This document shows positions 52,615 through 60,164 of a stretch of 64,000 nucleotides of DNA, in pieces. The position numbers were made by a program, and so were the translations under genes. Each line of letters starts with the position of its first letter. Positions within the stretch are counted from its first letter, which is position 1. The notes beneath the pieces are model-generated. The model was not told the origin of the DNA. It did not search any database and saw only the letters and a list, made by a program, of their open reading frames with translations. Origin of the DNA: Clostridiales bacterium (GTDB lineage: Bacteria > Bacillota > Clostridia > Lachnospirales > Lachnospiraceae); NCBI GenBank assembly GCA_018376135.1, contig JAHABX010000012.1:1-64000 (forward strand), given 5' to 3'.

Positions 52615-52769
52615 ATGATTCACTCCAGTTTTTCACGATCCCTGTAGGATATTTTCCGGGCGGAGCTGCACTGTTTTTCTTTCTGATTGCATTTCTGTGA
52701 ATCGCCGTATGCCTGTATTTCAGGAATGACCGGCATCTGGGAGAACTTCATAACCCCGGCAGACTTTAA
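52615..52769 (+). pseudogene. Broken small membrane protein gene
   Basis: A good ribosome site (AAAGGAGG, 52600-52607) precedes an ATG whose frame stops after 10 codons. The next frame reads DSLQFFTIPVGYFPGGAALF, a hydrophobic stretch to a TGA at 52698-52700, then IAVCLYFRNDRHLGELHNPG to TAA at 52767-52769. A one-base frame change and one in-frame stop would restore a protein of about 50 residues with one or two membrane segments. I do not recognise it. Confidence 0.4.
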
Positions 52770-52844
52770 ACCTGAGAATGGCTTGTAAACACCGGTAAGA
52801 AGGTGTAGAATCTAATCAAAGACCTGACAAAGGAGGAATTATTC

Positions 52845-53228
52845 ATGAAAAGTATCAAACCAGGCAGAGGTCCCTCGATGATGAGCGGTGCCGTTGGAAT
52901 ATTTATGATATGCTTTGGCATATTATGGACGATCTTTGCATCACAGGCACGCCCGATTTTTGCTCTTTTCGGAATTCTGTGGACAGGAGTCGCCGTTGTC
53001 CAGACCATATATCATTTTAAAAATGCCACCGGGAAGAAACGTTATTCAGCCTATGATATTACCGACAGCAGCGAAGAACCGGATCCTCTGAATGAACGCT
53101 TCGGAAGATCCTCCGGCGTCCAGCCGGATATACCGGGTACAGAAGGGGAATACTGTCCATACTGCGGAACCAAAGTGGATGCAGATTACCACTTCTGCAA
53201 TAAGTGCGGGAGAGAGCTTCCACTGTAA
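52845..53228 (+). CDS. Small membrane protein with C-terminal zinc ribbon
   Basis: 127 residues from MKSIKPGRGPSMMSG, after AAAGGAGG. Two hydrophobic segments (GIFMICFGILWTIFA, PIFALFGILWTGVAVVQTIY), a polar linker, and a zinc ribbon CPYCGTKVDADYHFCNKCGREL. This layout is common in Firmicutes; function unknown. The MFS exporter gene begins four bases after its stop. Confidence 0.8.
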   Translation: MKSIKPGRGPSMMSGAVGIFMICFGILWTIFASQARPIFALFGILWTGVAVVQTIYHFKNATGKKRYSAYDITDSSEEPDPLNERFGRSSGVQPDIPGTEGEYCPYCGTKVDADYHFCNKCGRELPL

Positions 53229-53232
53229 ACTC

Positions 53233-54480
53233 ATGCAAAAGGAACAGGAAAATTTGAATCACTGGAAGAAAAACTTTTTTATCATATGGACCGGACAGGC
53301 ATTTTCCCAGTTTACCAGCTCTGTATTACAGTTTTCTATCATCTGGTATCTTACCGACCATACAGGATCGGCACTGGTACTGTCAGCCGCCATGCTGATG
53401 GGCTTCCTGCCCCAGGGCATTTTAGGTCCCTTTATCGGCGTATTTATCGACCGCTGTCATCGAAAAACGATCATGATCCTGTCAGACCTGTGCATTTCCA
53501 TGGCAAGTCTGGTTCTTGTCATTGCAGGCTGGATGGACAGCCTCTCTACAGGACTGATCCTTCTGGTACTTCTGGCGCGCTCCATCGGAACCGCCTTCCA
53601 TCATCCGTGTATCCAGGCGGTTACCCCTCAGATCGTTCCTGAAGATCAGCTTACCCGGTGTGCCGGATATTCTCAGACACTCCAGTCCGCCTCTGAGATC
53701 TTCAGTCCTGCGCTGGCTGCCATTCTCTATCAAAGCTGGAATCTTGGAAGCATCATTTTCCTGGATGTGATCGGTGCACTTCTTGCAGTGGTTTCCCTTG
53801 GCATCAGCCATATTCCTCCTCATGAGCGCCCAGTACAGATTCAGAAGCCTCCTTTTATCTCAGAAATAAAAGAAGGCTTTCTGGTTCTGAAAGGAAACCG
53901 TGGAATCTTCGGTCTTGTATTAGTCAGCACTCTGTTTACGCTGTCATTGATGCCCACCAGCGCTCTGTTTCCTCTGATGAGCATGTCTTATTTTGGAGGG
54001 ACCAGCACCCATGCCAGCATTGCAGAGATCGCATTCTCCATAGGGCTGCTGATCGGTTCCCTCATATTAAGTGCATGGGGAGGTACCCAAAACAGAATCT
54101 ACCCCATCATTGGCTCTCATATTGTCATGAGCCTGAGCCTCATTGGCTCTGGCCTGCTGTCTCCGGGCGGATTCTGGATATTTGCACTGTTTTCCTGTAT
54201 ACTCGGAATGTCGAACCCCTTTTACTGGGGAATGTATACGCCGATCCTTCAGAGCAGCTTTGAAAGCCATTATCTTGGCAGGGTCATGTCGCTGTCCGGC
54301 AGTATCCGGCTGATCTGTGCCCCCATAGGGCTTGCTCTGTCAGGAGTTTTTGCAGAGCTTTTCGGAGTACAGAACTGGTTTATCATTGCCGGATGTATTC
54401 TTCTTCTGGACGCAGCCCTGTGTACTTTTATACCGGCGATCCGTAACTGCGATCAGCCCGGAAAGCAGACTCCTCTGTGA
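53233..54480 (+). CDS. MFS transporter (macrolide-efflux-like)
   Basis: 415 residues from MQKEQENLNHWKKNFFIIWTGQ, chosen because this Met begins the family-typical N-terminus and lies four bases after the zinc-ribbon stop; longer in-frame starts would overlap that gene. About 12 membrane segments. The MFS signature loop is GPFIGVFIDRCHRKTIMILSD. The overall pattern (FSQFTSSVLQFSIIWYLT at the start, LGRVMSLSGSIRLICAPIGLALSG near the end) is that of Mef/NreB-type proton-driven drug exporters. No ribosome site of quality is seen, so it may rely on coupling. Confidence 0.85.
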   Translation: MQKEQENLNHWKKNFFIIWTGQAFSQFTSSVLQFSIIWYLTDHTGSALVLSAAMLMGFLPQGILGPFIGVFIDRCHRKTIMILSDLCISMASLVLVIAGWMDSLSTGLILLVLLARSIGTAFHHPCIQAVTPQIVPEDQLTRCAGYSQTLQSASEIFSPALAAILYQSWNLGSIIFLDVIGALLAVVSLGISHIPPHERPVQIQKPPFISEIKEGFLVLKGNRGIFGLVLVSTLFTLSLMPTSALFPLMSMSYFGGTSTHASIAEIAFSIGLLIGSLILSAWGGTQNRIYPIIGSHIVMSLSLIGSGLLSPGGFWIFALFSCILGMSNPFYWGMYTPILQSSFESHYLGRVMSLSGSIRLICAPIGLALSGVFAELFGVQNWFIIAGCILLLDAALCTFIPAIRNCDQPGKQTPL

Positions 54481-54529
54481 CCGGATCCATACATGGACAT
54501 ACAAACAAATAAGGATGGAAGATCACCAA

Positions 54530-55102
54530 ATGCAAAATCATATAACAATTCGTACTGCAGTCGAGGCAGATGCCGGCGCGCTGCTTTCGATCTATGCTCC
54601 CTACGTGAAAAATACTGCGGTATCCTTTGAATATGCCGTGCCGTCGGAGGCGGAATTTACCGAACGTATCCGAACGATTCAGAGTAAATATCCGTACCTG
54701 GTCGCCGAATACGATGGAGAGACTGCAGCCTACGCCTATGCAGCCCCTTTTCATCCCCGTGCTGCCTATGCCTGGTGTGTCGAAACCACCATCTACGTAA
54801 AGGAAACCATGCGCGGCAGGGGAATCGGACGGGTATTATACTCCAGGCTTGAAAGTACCTTAAAAGAAATGGGCATCTTAAATCTGAATGCCTGTATTGC
54901 GTCCCCTTCCATTGAGGATGAATATTTAACCCATGCCAGTGAAAGCTTCCACCGGCATATGGGTTATACCAAAGTGGCTGAAATGCATTCCAGCGGCTTT
55001 AAGTTCCAACGCTGGTACAACACCATCTGGATGGAAAAAATGCTGGGAGCGCATACCGAAAATCCCGCGCCCGTCAAAGCCTTCAACGGTATGATCTGCT
55101 GA
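54530..55102 (+). CDS. GNAT N-acetyltransferase (phosphinothricin acetyltransferase-like)
   Basis: 190 residues from MQNHITIRTAVEADAGALLSI. The GNAT core has AFHPR-type acceptor loop sequence (YAYAAPFHPRAAYAWCVETTIYV), the acetyl-CoA loop KETMRGRGIGRVLYSRL and HRHMGYTKVAEMHSSGFKFQRWYNTIWMEK in blocks, typical of Pat/YncA-like enzymes that acetylate small amines such as phosphinothricin or methionine derivatives. A start five codons earlier is possible but lacks a ribosome site. Confidence 0.85.
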   Translation: MQNHITIRTAVEADAGALLSIYAPYVKNTAVSFEYAVPSEAEFTERIRTIQSKYPYLVAEYDGETAAYAYAAPFHPRAAYAWCVETTIYVKETMRGRGIGRVLYSRLESTLKEMGILNLNACIASPSIEDEYLTHASESFHRHMGYTKVAEMHSSGFKFQRWYNTIWMEKMLGAHTENPAPVKAFNGMIC

Positions 55103-55153
55103 AACGTACCTGTTTGCCGACGCAGACATCGCTCATCATGAAAGGAGTCAGTC

Positions 55154-56128
55154 ATGTGTACATGCATTGATTTTAAAACAAAGGATCATTATTTTGGAAG
55201 AAATCTGGATCTGGAATACAGATTTAATGAAAATGTGGTGATCACGCCGCGGAAGTATCCCTTCCGGTTAAAAAACGGAACCTCCATCACTACCAGCTAT
55301 GCCATCATCGGAATGGCTGCTGTGGTGGAAAACTATCCTTTATATGCGGAAGCCTCCAATGAGCACGGACTCTCCATCGCCGGACTGTATTTCCCGGGAA
55401 ATGCCCGTTTCTTTGATGAGATGGCCGGCAGACTGAACCTGACTCCCTATGAACTCATCCCTTATTTTCTGGGGCAGTATACAACTATAGCCGAGATCCG
55501 GGACAGCCTTGCAAATCTGAATATTACCAATATTCCCTTTGCTCCAAACCTGCCGGTGACTGCACTTCACTGGATGATCAGTGACAAAACCGAATGCATT
55601 GTCATGGAGCAGATGGAAGACGGTCTTAAAATCTATGATAATCCTATGGGTGTACTTACCAACAACCCACCCTTCTATTATCATCTGGCAAATATTCACA
55701 ACTACATGAACCTGACGCCCCACTGCGCCGTAAACAGATTTACAGACAAAGTCGATCTGCAGCAGTATGGCAATGGAATGGGCGCTCTGGGTCTGCCGGG
55801 AGATACCTCCCCCGCATCCAGATTCGTCCGGGCAGCATTTAACAAGCTGAACTCCGACTGCGAAGCGGATGAAGCCAGCTCTGTGGCACAGTTTTTTCAT
55901 ATCCTGGATTCCGTTGCCATGGTTCGTGGAGCAACCGTAACCACTCAGGGAGAACGGGATATTACCACCTATTCCTGCTGCATCAATATGGATCAGGGCA
56001 TCTACTATTATAAAACGTACACGAATAATCAGATCACTGCTATTCGTATGACAGAAGCAGAGAAGACCCGGGATCATCTGTCTGTTTATCCTCTGACAGA
56101 AGAACAGCAGATCCGATACGAAAATTAG
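55154..56128 (+). CDS. Choloylglycine hydrolase family amidase (bile salt hydrolase or penicillin V acylase)
   Basis: A 324-residue N-terminal-nucleophile hydrolase. Met removal exposes Cys2 (MCTCIDF). Other active-site residues: Arg16 and Asp19 in FGRNLDLEYRF, Asn170 in GVLTNNPPFYYHL, Arg223 in SPASRFVRAAF. VLTNNP matches bile salt hydrolases, but the position that is Asn82 in those enzymes and Tyr82 in penicillin V acylases is Tyr79 here (AGLYFPGNA). Specificity is therefore open. There is no signal peptide, so it is intracellular. It follows the GNAT gene by 51 bases with AAAGGAG as ribosome site. Confidence 0.9.
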   Translation: MCTCIDFKTKDHYFGRNLDLEYRFNENVVITPRKYPFRLKNGTSITTSYAIIGMAAVVENYPLYAEASNEHGLSIAGLYFPGNARFFDEMAGRLNLTPYELIPYFLGQYTTIAEIRDSLANLNITNIPFAPNLPVTALHWMISDKTECIVMEQMEDGLKIYDNPMGVLTNNPPFYYHLANIHNYMNLTPHCAVNRFTDKVDLQQYGNGMGALGLPGDTSPASRFVRAAFNKLNSDCEADEASSVAQFFHILDSVAMVRGATVTTQGERDITTYSCCINMDQGIYYYKTYTNNQITAIRMTEAEKTRDHLSVYPLTEEQQIRYEN

Positions 56129-56145
56129 AAAACAGGAGCTTATCT

Positions 56146-56973
56146 ATGCCAAACATCATTGAAATCACCGATTTTTCCGCCCCGGAGCTGGACATCTTTG
56201 CCCGCCTTTCCGAAGGTCAGCTATTAAACCGCCACGAACCGGAAAAGGGGCTTTTCATCGCAGAAAGTCCCATGGTGATCGAACGGGCACTGGATGCCGG
56301 GCTTGTTCCTGTTTCTTTTTTAATGGAATCCCGTCATGCGGACACACAGGCAAAAAGTCTTCTTGCCCGCTGTGGAGAAATTCCTGTTTATACAGCTGCT
56401 TTCGATGTGCTGACACAGATCACCGGATTTAAGCTGACCCGCGGCATGCTGTGCGCCATGCGCCGTCCGACACCCTCTTCACCGGAGAGCGTATGTCGGG
56501 GCGCCCACCGGATCGTTGTACTGGAAAATGTTATGAATCCCACCAATGTGGGTGCGATCTTCCGCTCTGCCGCTGCCCTGCATATGGATGCTGTGCTTTT
56601 GACACCCACCTGCAGCAATCCCCTGTACCGCCGTGCCATACGGGTGAGTATGGGAACGGTCTTCCAGATCCCATGGGCATTTTTTGACGAAAAGATATCC
56701 GGAGATCAGACCGATGTGCCGCTTCTTCACCATCTTGGTTTTCAGACGGCTGCCATGGCACTGCGTGACGATTCTGTCTCCATTGATGACCCGCAGCTTT
56801 CCTCGGCAGAGAAGCTGGCAGTCATTCTCGGCTCTGAGGGTTACGGACTGACCGCGGAAACCATTGCCGCCTGTGATTATACGGTTCGGATTCCCATGGC
56901 GCCCGGCGTGGATTCTCTGAATGTGGCAGCGGCAAGTGCAGTAGCTTTCTGGGAATTGGGGAAAAGAAAATGA
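56146..56973 (+). CDS. TrmH-family RNA 2'-O-methyltransferase
   Basis: 275 residues. The N-terminal substrate-binding domain includes LLNRHEPEKGLFIAESPMVIERAL; the SPOUT domain has VVLENVMNPTNVGAIFRSAAAL, VILGSEGYGLTAE and IPMAPGVDSLNVAAASAVAFWE (motifs 1-3). It is the second such gene in the window and differs clearly from the one at 13.1 kb. It is 17 bases after the choloylglycine hydrolase gene and may be co-transcribed. Confidence 0.88.
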   Translation: MPNIIEITDFSAPELDIFARLSEGQLLNRHEPEKGLFIAESPMVIERALDAGLVPVSFLMESRHADTQAKSLLARCGEIPVYTAAFDVLTQITGFKLTRGMLCAMRRPTPSSPESVCRGAHRIVVLENVMNPTNVGAIFRSAAALHMDAVLLTPTCSNPLYRRAIRVSMGTVFQIPWAFFDEKISGDQTDVPLLHHLGFQTAAMALRDDSVSIDDPQLSSAEKLAVILGSEGYGLTAETIAACDYTVRIPMAPGVDSLNVAAASAVAFWELGKRK

Positions 56974-57005
56974 ACCTAAGCATATTTAACTAGAAGGAGC
57001 TCCAC

Positions 57006-57560
57006 ATGACCACTTTAGAAAAACAATTGGCATTCATCAGACAGGCAGAAGGATTAAAATCTGTCCTCCGGGAGGCATGGTCCTCCACCGGACGCAGAGA
57101 AAGCACGGCTGAACATTCCTGGCGGCTGGCGCTGCTGGCTGGTCTTATGGCACCCTCCTTTGAGGTGGATCCTGCACGGGTGCTGATGATGTGCCTGATC
57201 CACGATCTGGGCGAGCTTTATATGGGAGATATCTCTGCGGTCACTGTCCACGACGAGACAGAAAAGCATCGGGCAGAGGAACGGGACGTACGCCGGGTCC
57301 TTTCATATCTTCCGGAATCCCAGCAGGAAGAGCTGCTGAATCTCTGGCTGGAATACAACGAGAATGCCACCCCGGAGGCCAAGCTGGTCAAAGCACTGGA
57401 CAAAGCCGAAACGATCCTCCAGCACAACCAGGGACAGAATCCGCCTGACTTTGATTATGACTTCAACCTGACCTACGGGAAATCCTACTTTTCAGAGGAA
57501 CCGCTCCTGCAGGAGCTTCGGAAAATTCTGGATGAGGAGACCGGAACTCATCTTTCTTAA
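57006..57560 (+). CDS. HD-domain hydrolase (YfbR-like 5'-deoxynucleotidase)
   Basis: 184 residues. The metal site H...HD...D is seen as STAEHSWRLALLA, MCLIHDLGELYMGDI and KALDKAETILQ. The pattern EHSWR...HDLGE..MGDI is that of the HD_3/YfbR group that dephosphorylates deoxynucleoside 5'-monophosphates. It has AGAAGGAG before the ATG and lies 32 bases after the methyltransferase gene. Confidence 0.87.
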   Translation: MTTLEKQLAFIRQAEGLKSVLREAWSSTGRRESTAEHSWRLALLAGLMAPSFEVDPARVLMMCLIHDLGELYMGDISAVTVHDETEKHRAEERDVRRVLSYLPESQQEELLNLWLEYNENATPEAKLVKALDKAETILQHNQGQNPPDFDYDFNLTYGKSYFSEEPLLQELRKILDEETGTHLS

Positions 57561-57601
57561 ACGTAGATTCTATATAAAAAAATGAGGATGTTACAGAATT
57601 T

Positions 57602-58419
57602 TTATCTTTTTTCGTCACTTTCTTTAATTGTAATACCTTCCGAAAAAGAAGCTACATCCTCAACAATATCACTAATAAGCTTATGTAATTCTACAGCATT
57701 TTGGGATGTAATAACAGATGAGCCCATTTCTGCTTCGATATTCCTGTTGTCGTTGCTTCCGCAAGCATTGTCAATACAAGTTCCAGATCACTCATATTGT
57801 CTCGCAGATTTTCCTTTTTTAACCCCTTTAGGCGCTTATATTTTCCCGTGCTCATACCAGCCCATGCGCGGGTAATTTCATCTGTAAGAATAGCATATTC
57901 CCTTCCTTTTTCTACACCACGCTTCTTCCATTCTTCAGTCAGTTCATTTCTAATACGAATTGCCAAAAGCCGTTGATGTATCCATTCTTCTGAATATCCC
58001 TTTTTCAAATAGGTATCAAGTGCACGATCAATAGCCTGTTCAGGATCTACCGTTTCCTCAATTCTTTCTCTTCCAATCATTGCCAGCCAAACTTTAAATG
58101 GTTCCGCTTTAGGTGATGGAATAGACTGAATAATACGTAAAAGCTGCTCCGTATCAGCAACATCTGTCAGACGCTTCTTTCCGTCCGCTGCTGTCATTCT
58201 CAACTGCTGACAATTTGTCAGCAGTTGATCTGCTCCCTCTTCTTTTAGCCTTTGTTTCAACTTTGCCCAATAGTTGCTTGCCCCTCGCTGCGTAGATTGA
58301 TCCGTCAAAACGGCAATCACATCCACAACTGAAAAATACCATTCTTCCCTTTCCCAGCTCCACGCAGTGCGAATTTTTTTATCATCAAAAAGCTGAAAGC
58401 CATCTTTTAATTCGCCCAT
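57602..58419 (-). pseudogene. Bro-N type antirepressor-like gene with 3' frameshift or deletion
   Basis: The intact part starts MGELKDGFQLFDDKKIRTAW after AAGGAGAGG and runs to LTMLAEATTTGISKQK, where the frame drifts into WAHLLLHPKML and stops at 57691. Another frame continues IEAEMGSSVITSQNAVELHK and ends at 57602 after a further 28 residues. Related proteins keep a run of about 25 residues between ATTTEISK and the GKSVITSQNA-like part, so an out-of-frame deletion near 57745 is likely. The N-terminal part has the Bro-N look (WYFSVVDVIAVLTDQSTQRGASNYWAKLKQRL). Phage-type regulatory origin inferred. Confidence 0.65.
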
Positions 58420-58450
58420 ATCATATACCTCTCCTTCGGTTATATGCATC

Positions 58451-58807
58451 CTACAGAAGTTCCTTCTCCCACTCCGCTGCCTTAAAGCCTGCCAGCACTC
58501 CATCCTCTTTAATGATCAGCGGACGCTTCACCAGCATACCGTCTGTGGCAAGAAGCGCCAGCTGCTCCTCCTCCGTCATATCCGGCAGCTTGTCTTTCAG
58601 CTGCATGGATTTGTAGAGGAGACCGCTGGTATTAAAAAACTTCTTCAGTGGCAGCCCGCTTCGCTCATACCACAGCTTCAGTTCCTCCGCTGTCGGATTC
58701 TGCTCCTTGATATGGCGGTCTTCGTATACGACCTTGTGTTCATCCAGCCATTTCTTCGCTTTCTGGCAGGTGGTGCATTTTGGATATTCTAAAAATAATA
58801 CAGACAT
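58451..58807 (-). CDS. ArsC/Spx-family thioredoxin-fold protein
   Basis: 118 residues from MSVLFLEYPKCTTCQKAKKWLDEH, with AAGGAAGG upstream. The thioredoxin-like fold carries a CTTC redox pair at residues 11-14, FFNTSGLLYKSMQLKDKLP and the signature LLATDGMLVKRPLIIKEDG. This is the YffB-like branch of the arsenate reductase family; members are not proven arsenate reductases. It is divergent from the cyclophilin gene. Confidence 0.88.
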   Translation of the reverse strand: MSVLFLEYPKCTTCQKAKKWLDEHKVVYEDRHIKEQNPTAEELKLWYERSGLPLKKFFNTSGLLYKSMQLKDKLPDMTEEEQLALLATDGMLVKRPLIIKEDGVLAGFKAAEWEKELL

Positions 58808-58925
58808 GTTCTTTTCCTTCCTTTCTGCAGCCAGTATCGGTCTGCACTTTTTCACAGAATCTTCATTTGACATTTTACCCCCAGCCCCCTACAATGAGCA
58901 AAGAAACATTTTTGGAGGTATGATT

Positions 58926-59573
58926 ATGAAAAAATTATCTGTTCTTTTACTGGGACTCATCCTTTTGACCGGATGCGGTTCCAAAACTGCCGAAGATACA
59001 GCGGCAGGCACCGATACCGCTCAGGAAGCCGAAGCTTCTGAAGACACTTCGTCAGCAGAGGATGCAGAGCTTCTGACCGGTCTTCATCACGTAGATATCG
59101 AAGTGGAGGATTATGGAACCATTTCCCTTGAGCTGGATGCAGATACCGCACCCATCAGCGTGACGAACTTTATAAATCTGGCAGAGGACGGCTTTTATGA
59201 CGGACTGACCTTTCATCGTATCATCGACGGATTTATGGTGCAGGGCGGCGATCCGCTTGGCAACGGAACCGGCGGTGCTGAGAATACCATCAAAGGTGAA
59301 TTTTCCGAAAATGGAGTGGAGAATGAAATTTCCCACGTACGCGGTGTCATCTCCATGGCAAGATCCAATGATCCGGACAGCGCTTCCTCTCAGTTCTTCA
59401 TCGTTCATGAGGACAGTACCTTCCTGGACGGACAGTATGCAGCGTTTGGCTATGTGACCGAAGGCATTGAGATCGTAGATCAGCTCTGCGCAGACACCCC
59501 GGTAACAGACAACAACGGAACGGTAGCTGCAGAAGATCAGCCAAAGATCACCTCAATTACCGTCGTTGACTAA
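58926..59573 (+). CDS. Lipoprotein peptidyl-prolyl cis-trans isomerase, cyclophilin type
   Basis: 215 residues from MKKLSVLLLGLILLTGC (lipobox, lipidated Cys17). This second ATG is used because GGAGG is seven bases before it and only one base before the first. A Thr/Glu-rich linker (residues 20-55) precedes a compact cyclophilin domain (LTFHRIIDGFMVQGGDPLGN, ISMARSNDPDSASSQFFIV, FGYVTEGIEIVDQLC). It folds exported proteins at the outer membrane face. Its end overlaps the convergent mocA-like gene by 21 bases. Confidence 0.92.
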   Translation: MKKLSVLLLGLILLTGCGSKTAEDTAAGTDTAQEAEASEDTSSAEDAELLTGLHHVDIEVEDYGTISLELDADTAPISVTNFINLAEDGFYDGLTFHRIIDGFMVQGGDPLGNGTGGAENTIKGEFSENGVENEISHVRGVISMARSNDPDSASSQFFIVHEDSTFLDGQYAAFGYVTEGIEIVDQLCADTPVTDNNGTVAAEDQPKITSITVVD

Positions 59574-60164
59574 CTCATCAAAAAAATCGGACGTATCGGC
59601 ATCCAGAAGCTCATCCGGACAAACCTCCAGCTCATAGAGGTCTTCCGGATGGGCTTTTATGATCTTACGTCCTCCCTCGTCTCCGGAAAGCGCCCGGAGT
59701 GCGTCTCTGTAGCATGCCCGAAAGATGACCGGATTCCCGGTATGTTCCCCGGATCTTACACGCCCGATCCCCTTGCCTGACCGCAGGGTCTCCCGTACCA
59801 GAGACTCTACCGTATCTGCCTGCAGAAAAGGCTGATCCGCAGCACAGAACAGATACCACTGCGCAGTATCTTTGGTCTCCAGCGCAGCCCGGATCGTATA
59901 GGAAGCCCCCTTTTCACTGTCGGGGCTGTAGATCCCGCACACATTCCCGTATCCGGATACATCTTCCAATATCTGCGGATACCGACTTACCACAGCCACC
60001 TGACAGGTTACAGCTTCCTGTGCAGTCTCAAGCCGCCTGGCTGCCTCCAGAAGTGCTTCCAGCCCACAGCGGTAGAGATATTTTCCCTGCCATTCATAGA
60101 GCAGCTTGTTGCTTCCAAAACGGCGGCTGCTGCCAGCCGCCATCAATATCAGTTTAACTCTCAC
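59553..60164 (-). CDS. MocA-like molybdopterin nucleotidyltransferase
   Basis: 203 residues; the start is a GTG (VRVKLILMAAGSSRRFGSNKLL) with GGAG seven bases upstream. LMAAGSSRRFGSNKLL is the nucleotide-binding loop, FCAADQPFLQ the metal-binding aspartate block and EHTGNPVIF the product site. The family adds CMP or GMP to molybdopterin for hydroxylases. It overlaps the last 11 bases of the molybdenum subunit gene, so it belongs to that operon and probably matures its cofactor. Confidence 0.88.
   Translation of the reverse strand: MRVKLILMAAGSSRRFGSNKLLYEWQGKYLYRCGLEALLEAARRLETAQEAVTCQVAVVSRYPQILEDVSGYGNVCGIYSPDSEKGASYTIRAALETKDTAQWYLFCAADQPFLQADTVESLVRETLRSGKGIGRVRSGEHTGNPVIFRACYRDALRALSGDEGGRKIIKAHPEDLYELEVCPDELLDADTSDFFDELVNDGN

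Noticed and set aside
53092..53232. Longer N-terminus for the MFS transporter
   Set aside because: It would overlap the zinc-ribbon gene in another frame and adds residues that do not look like a transporter.
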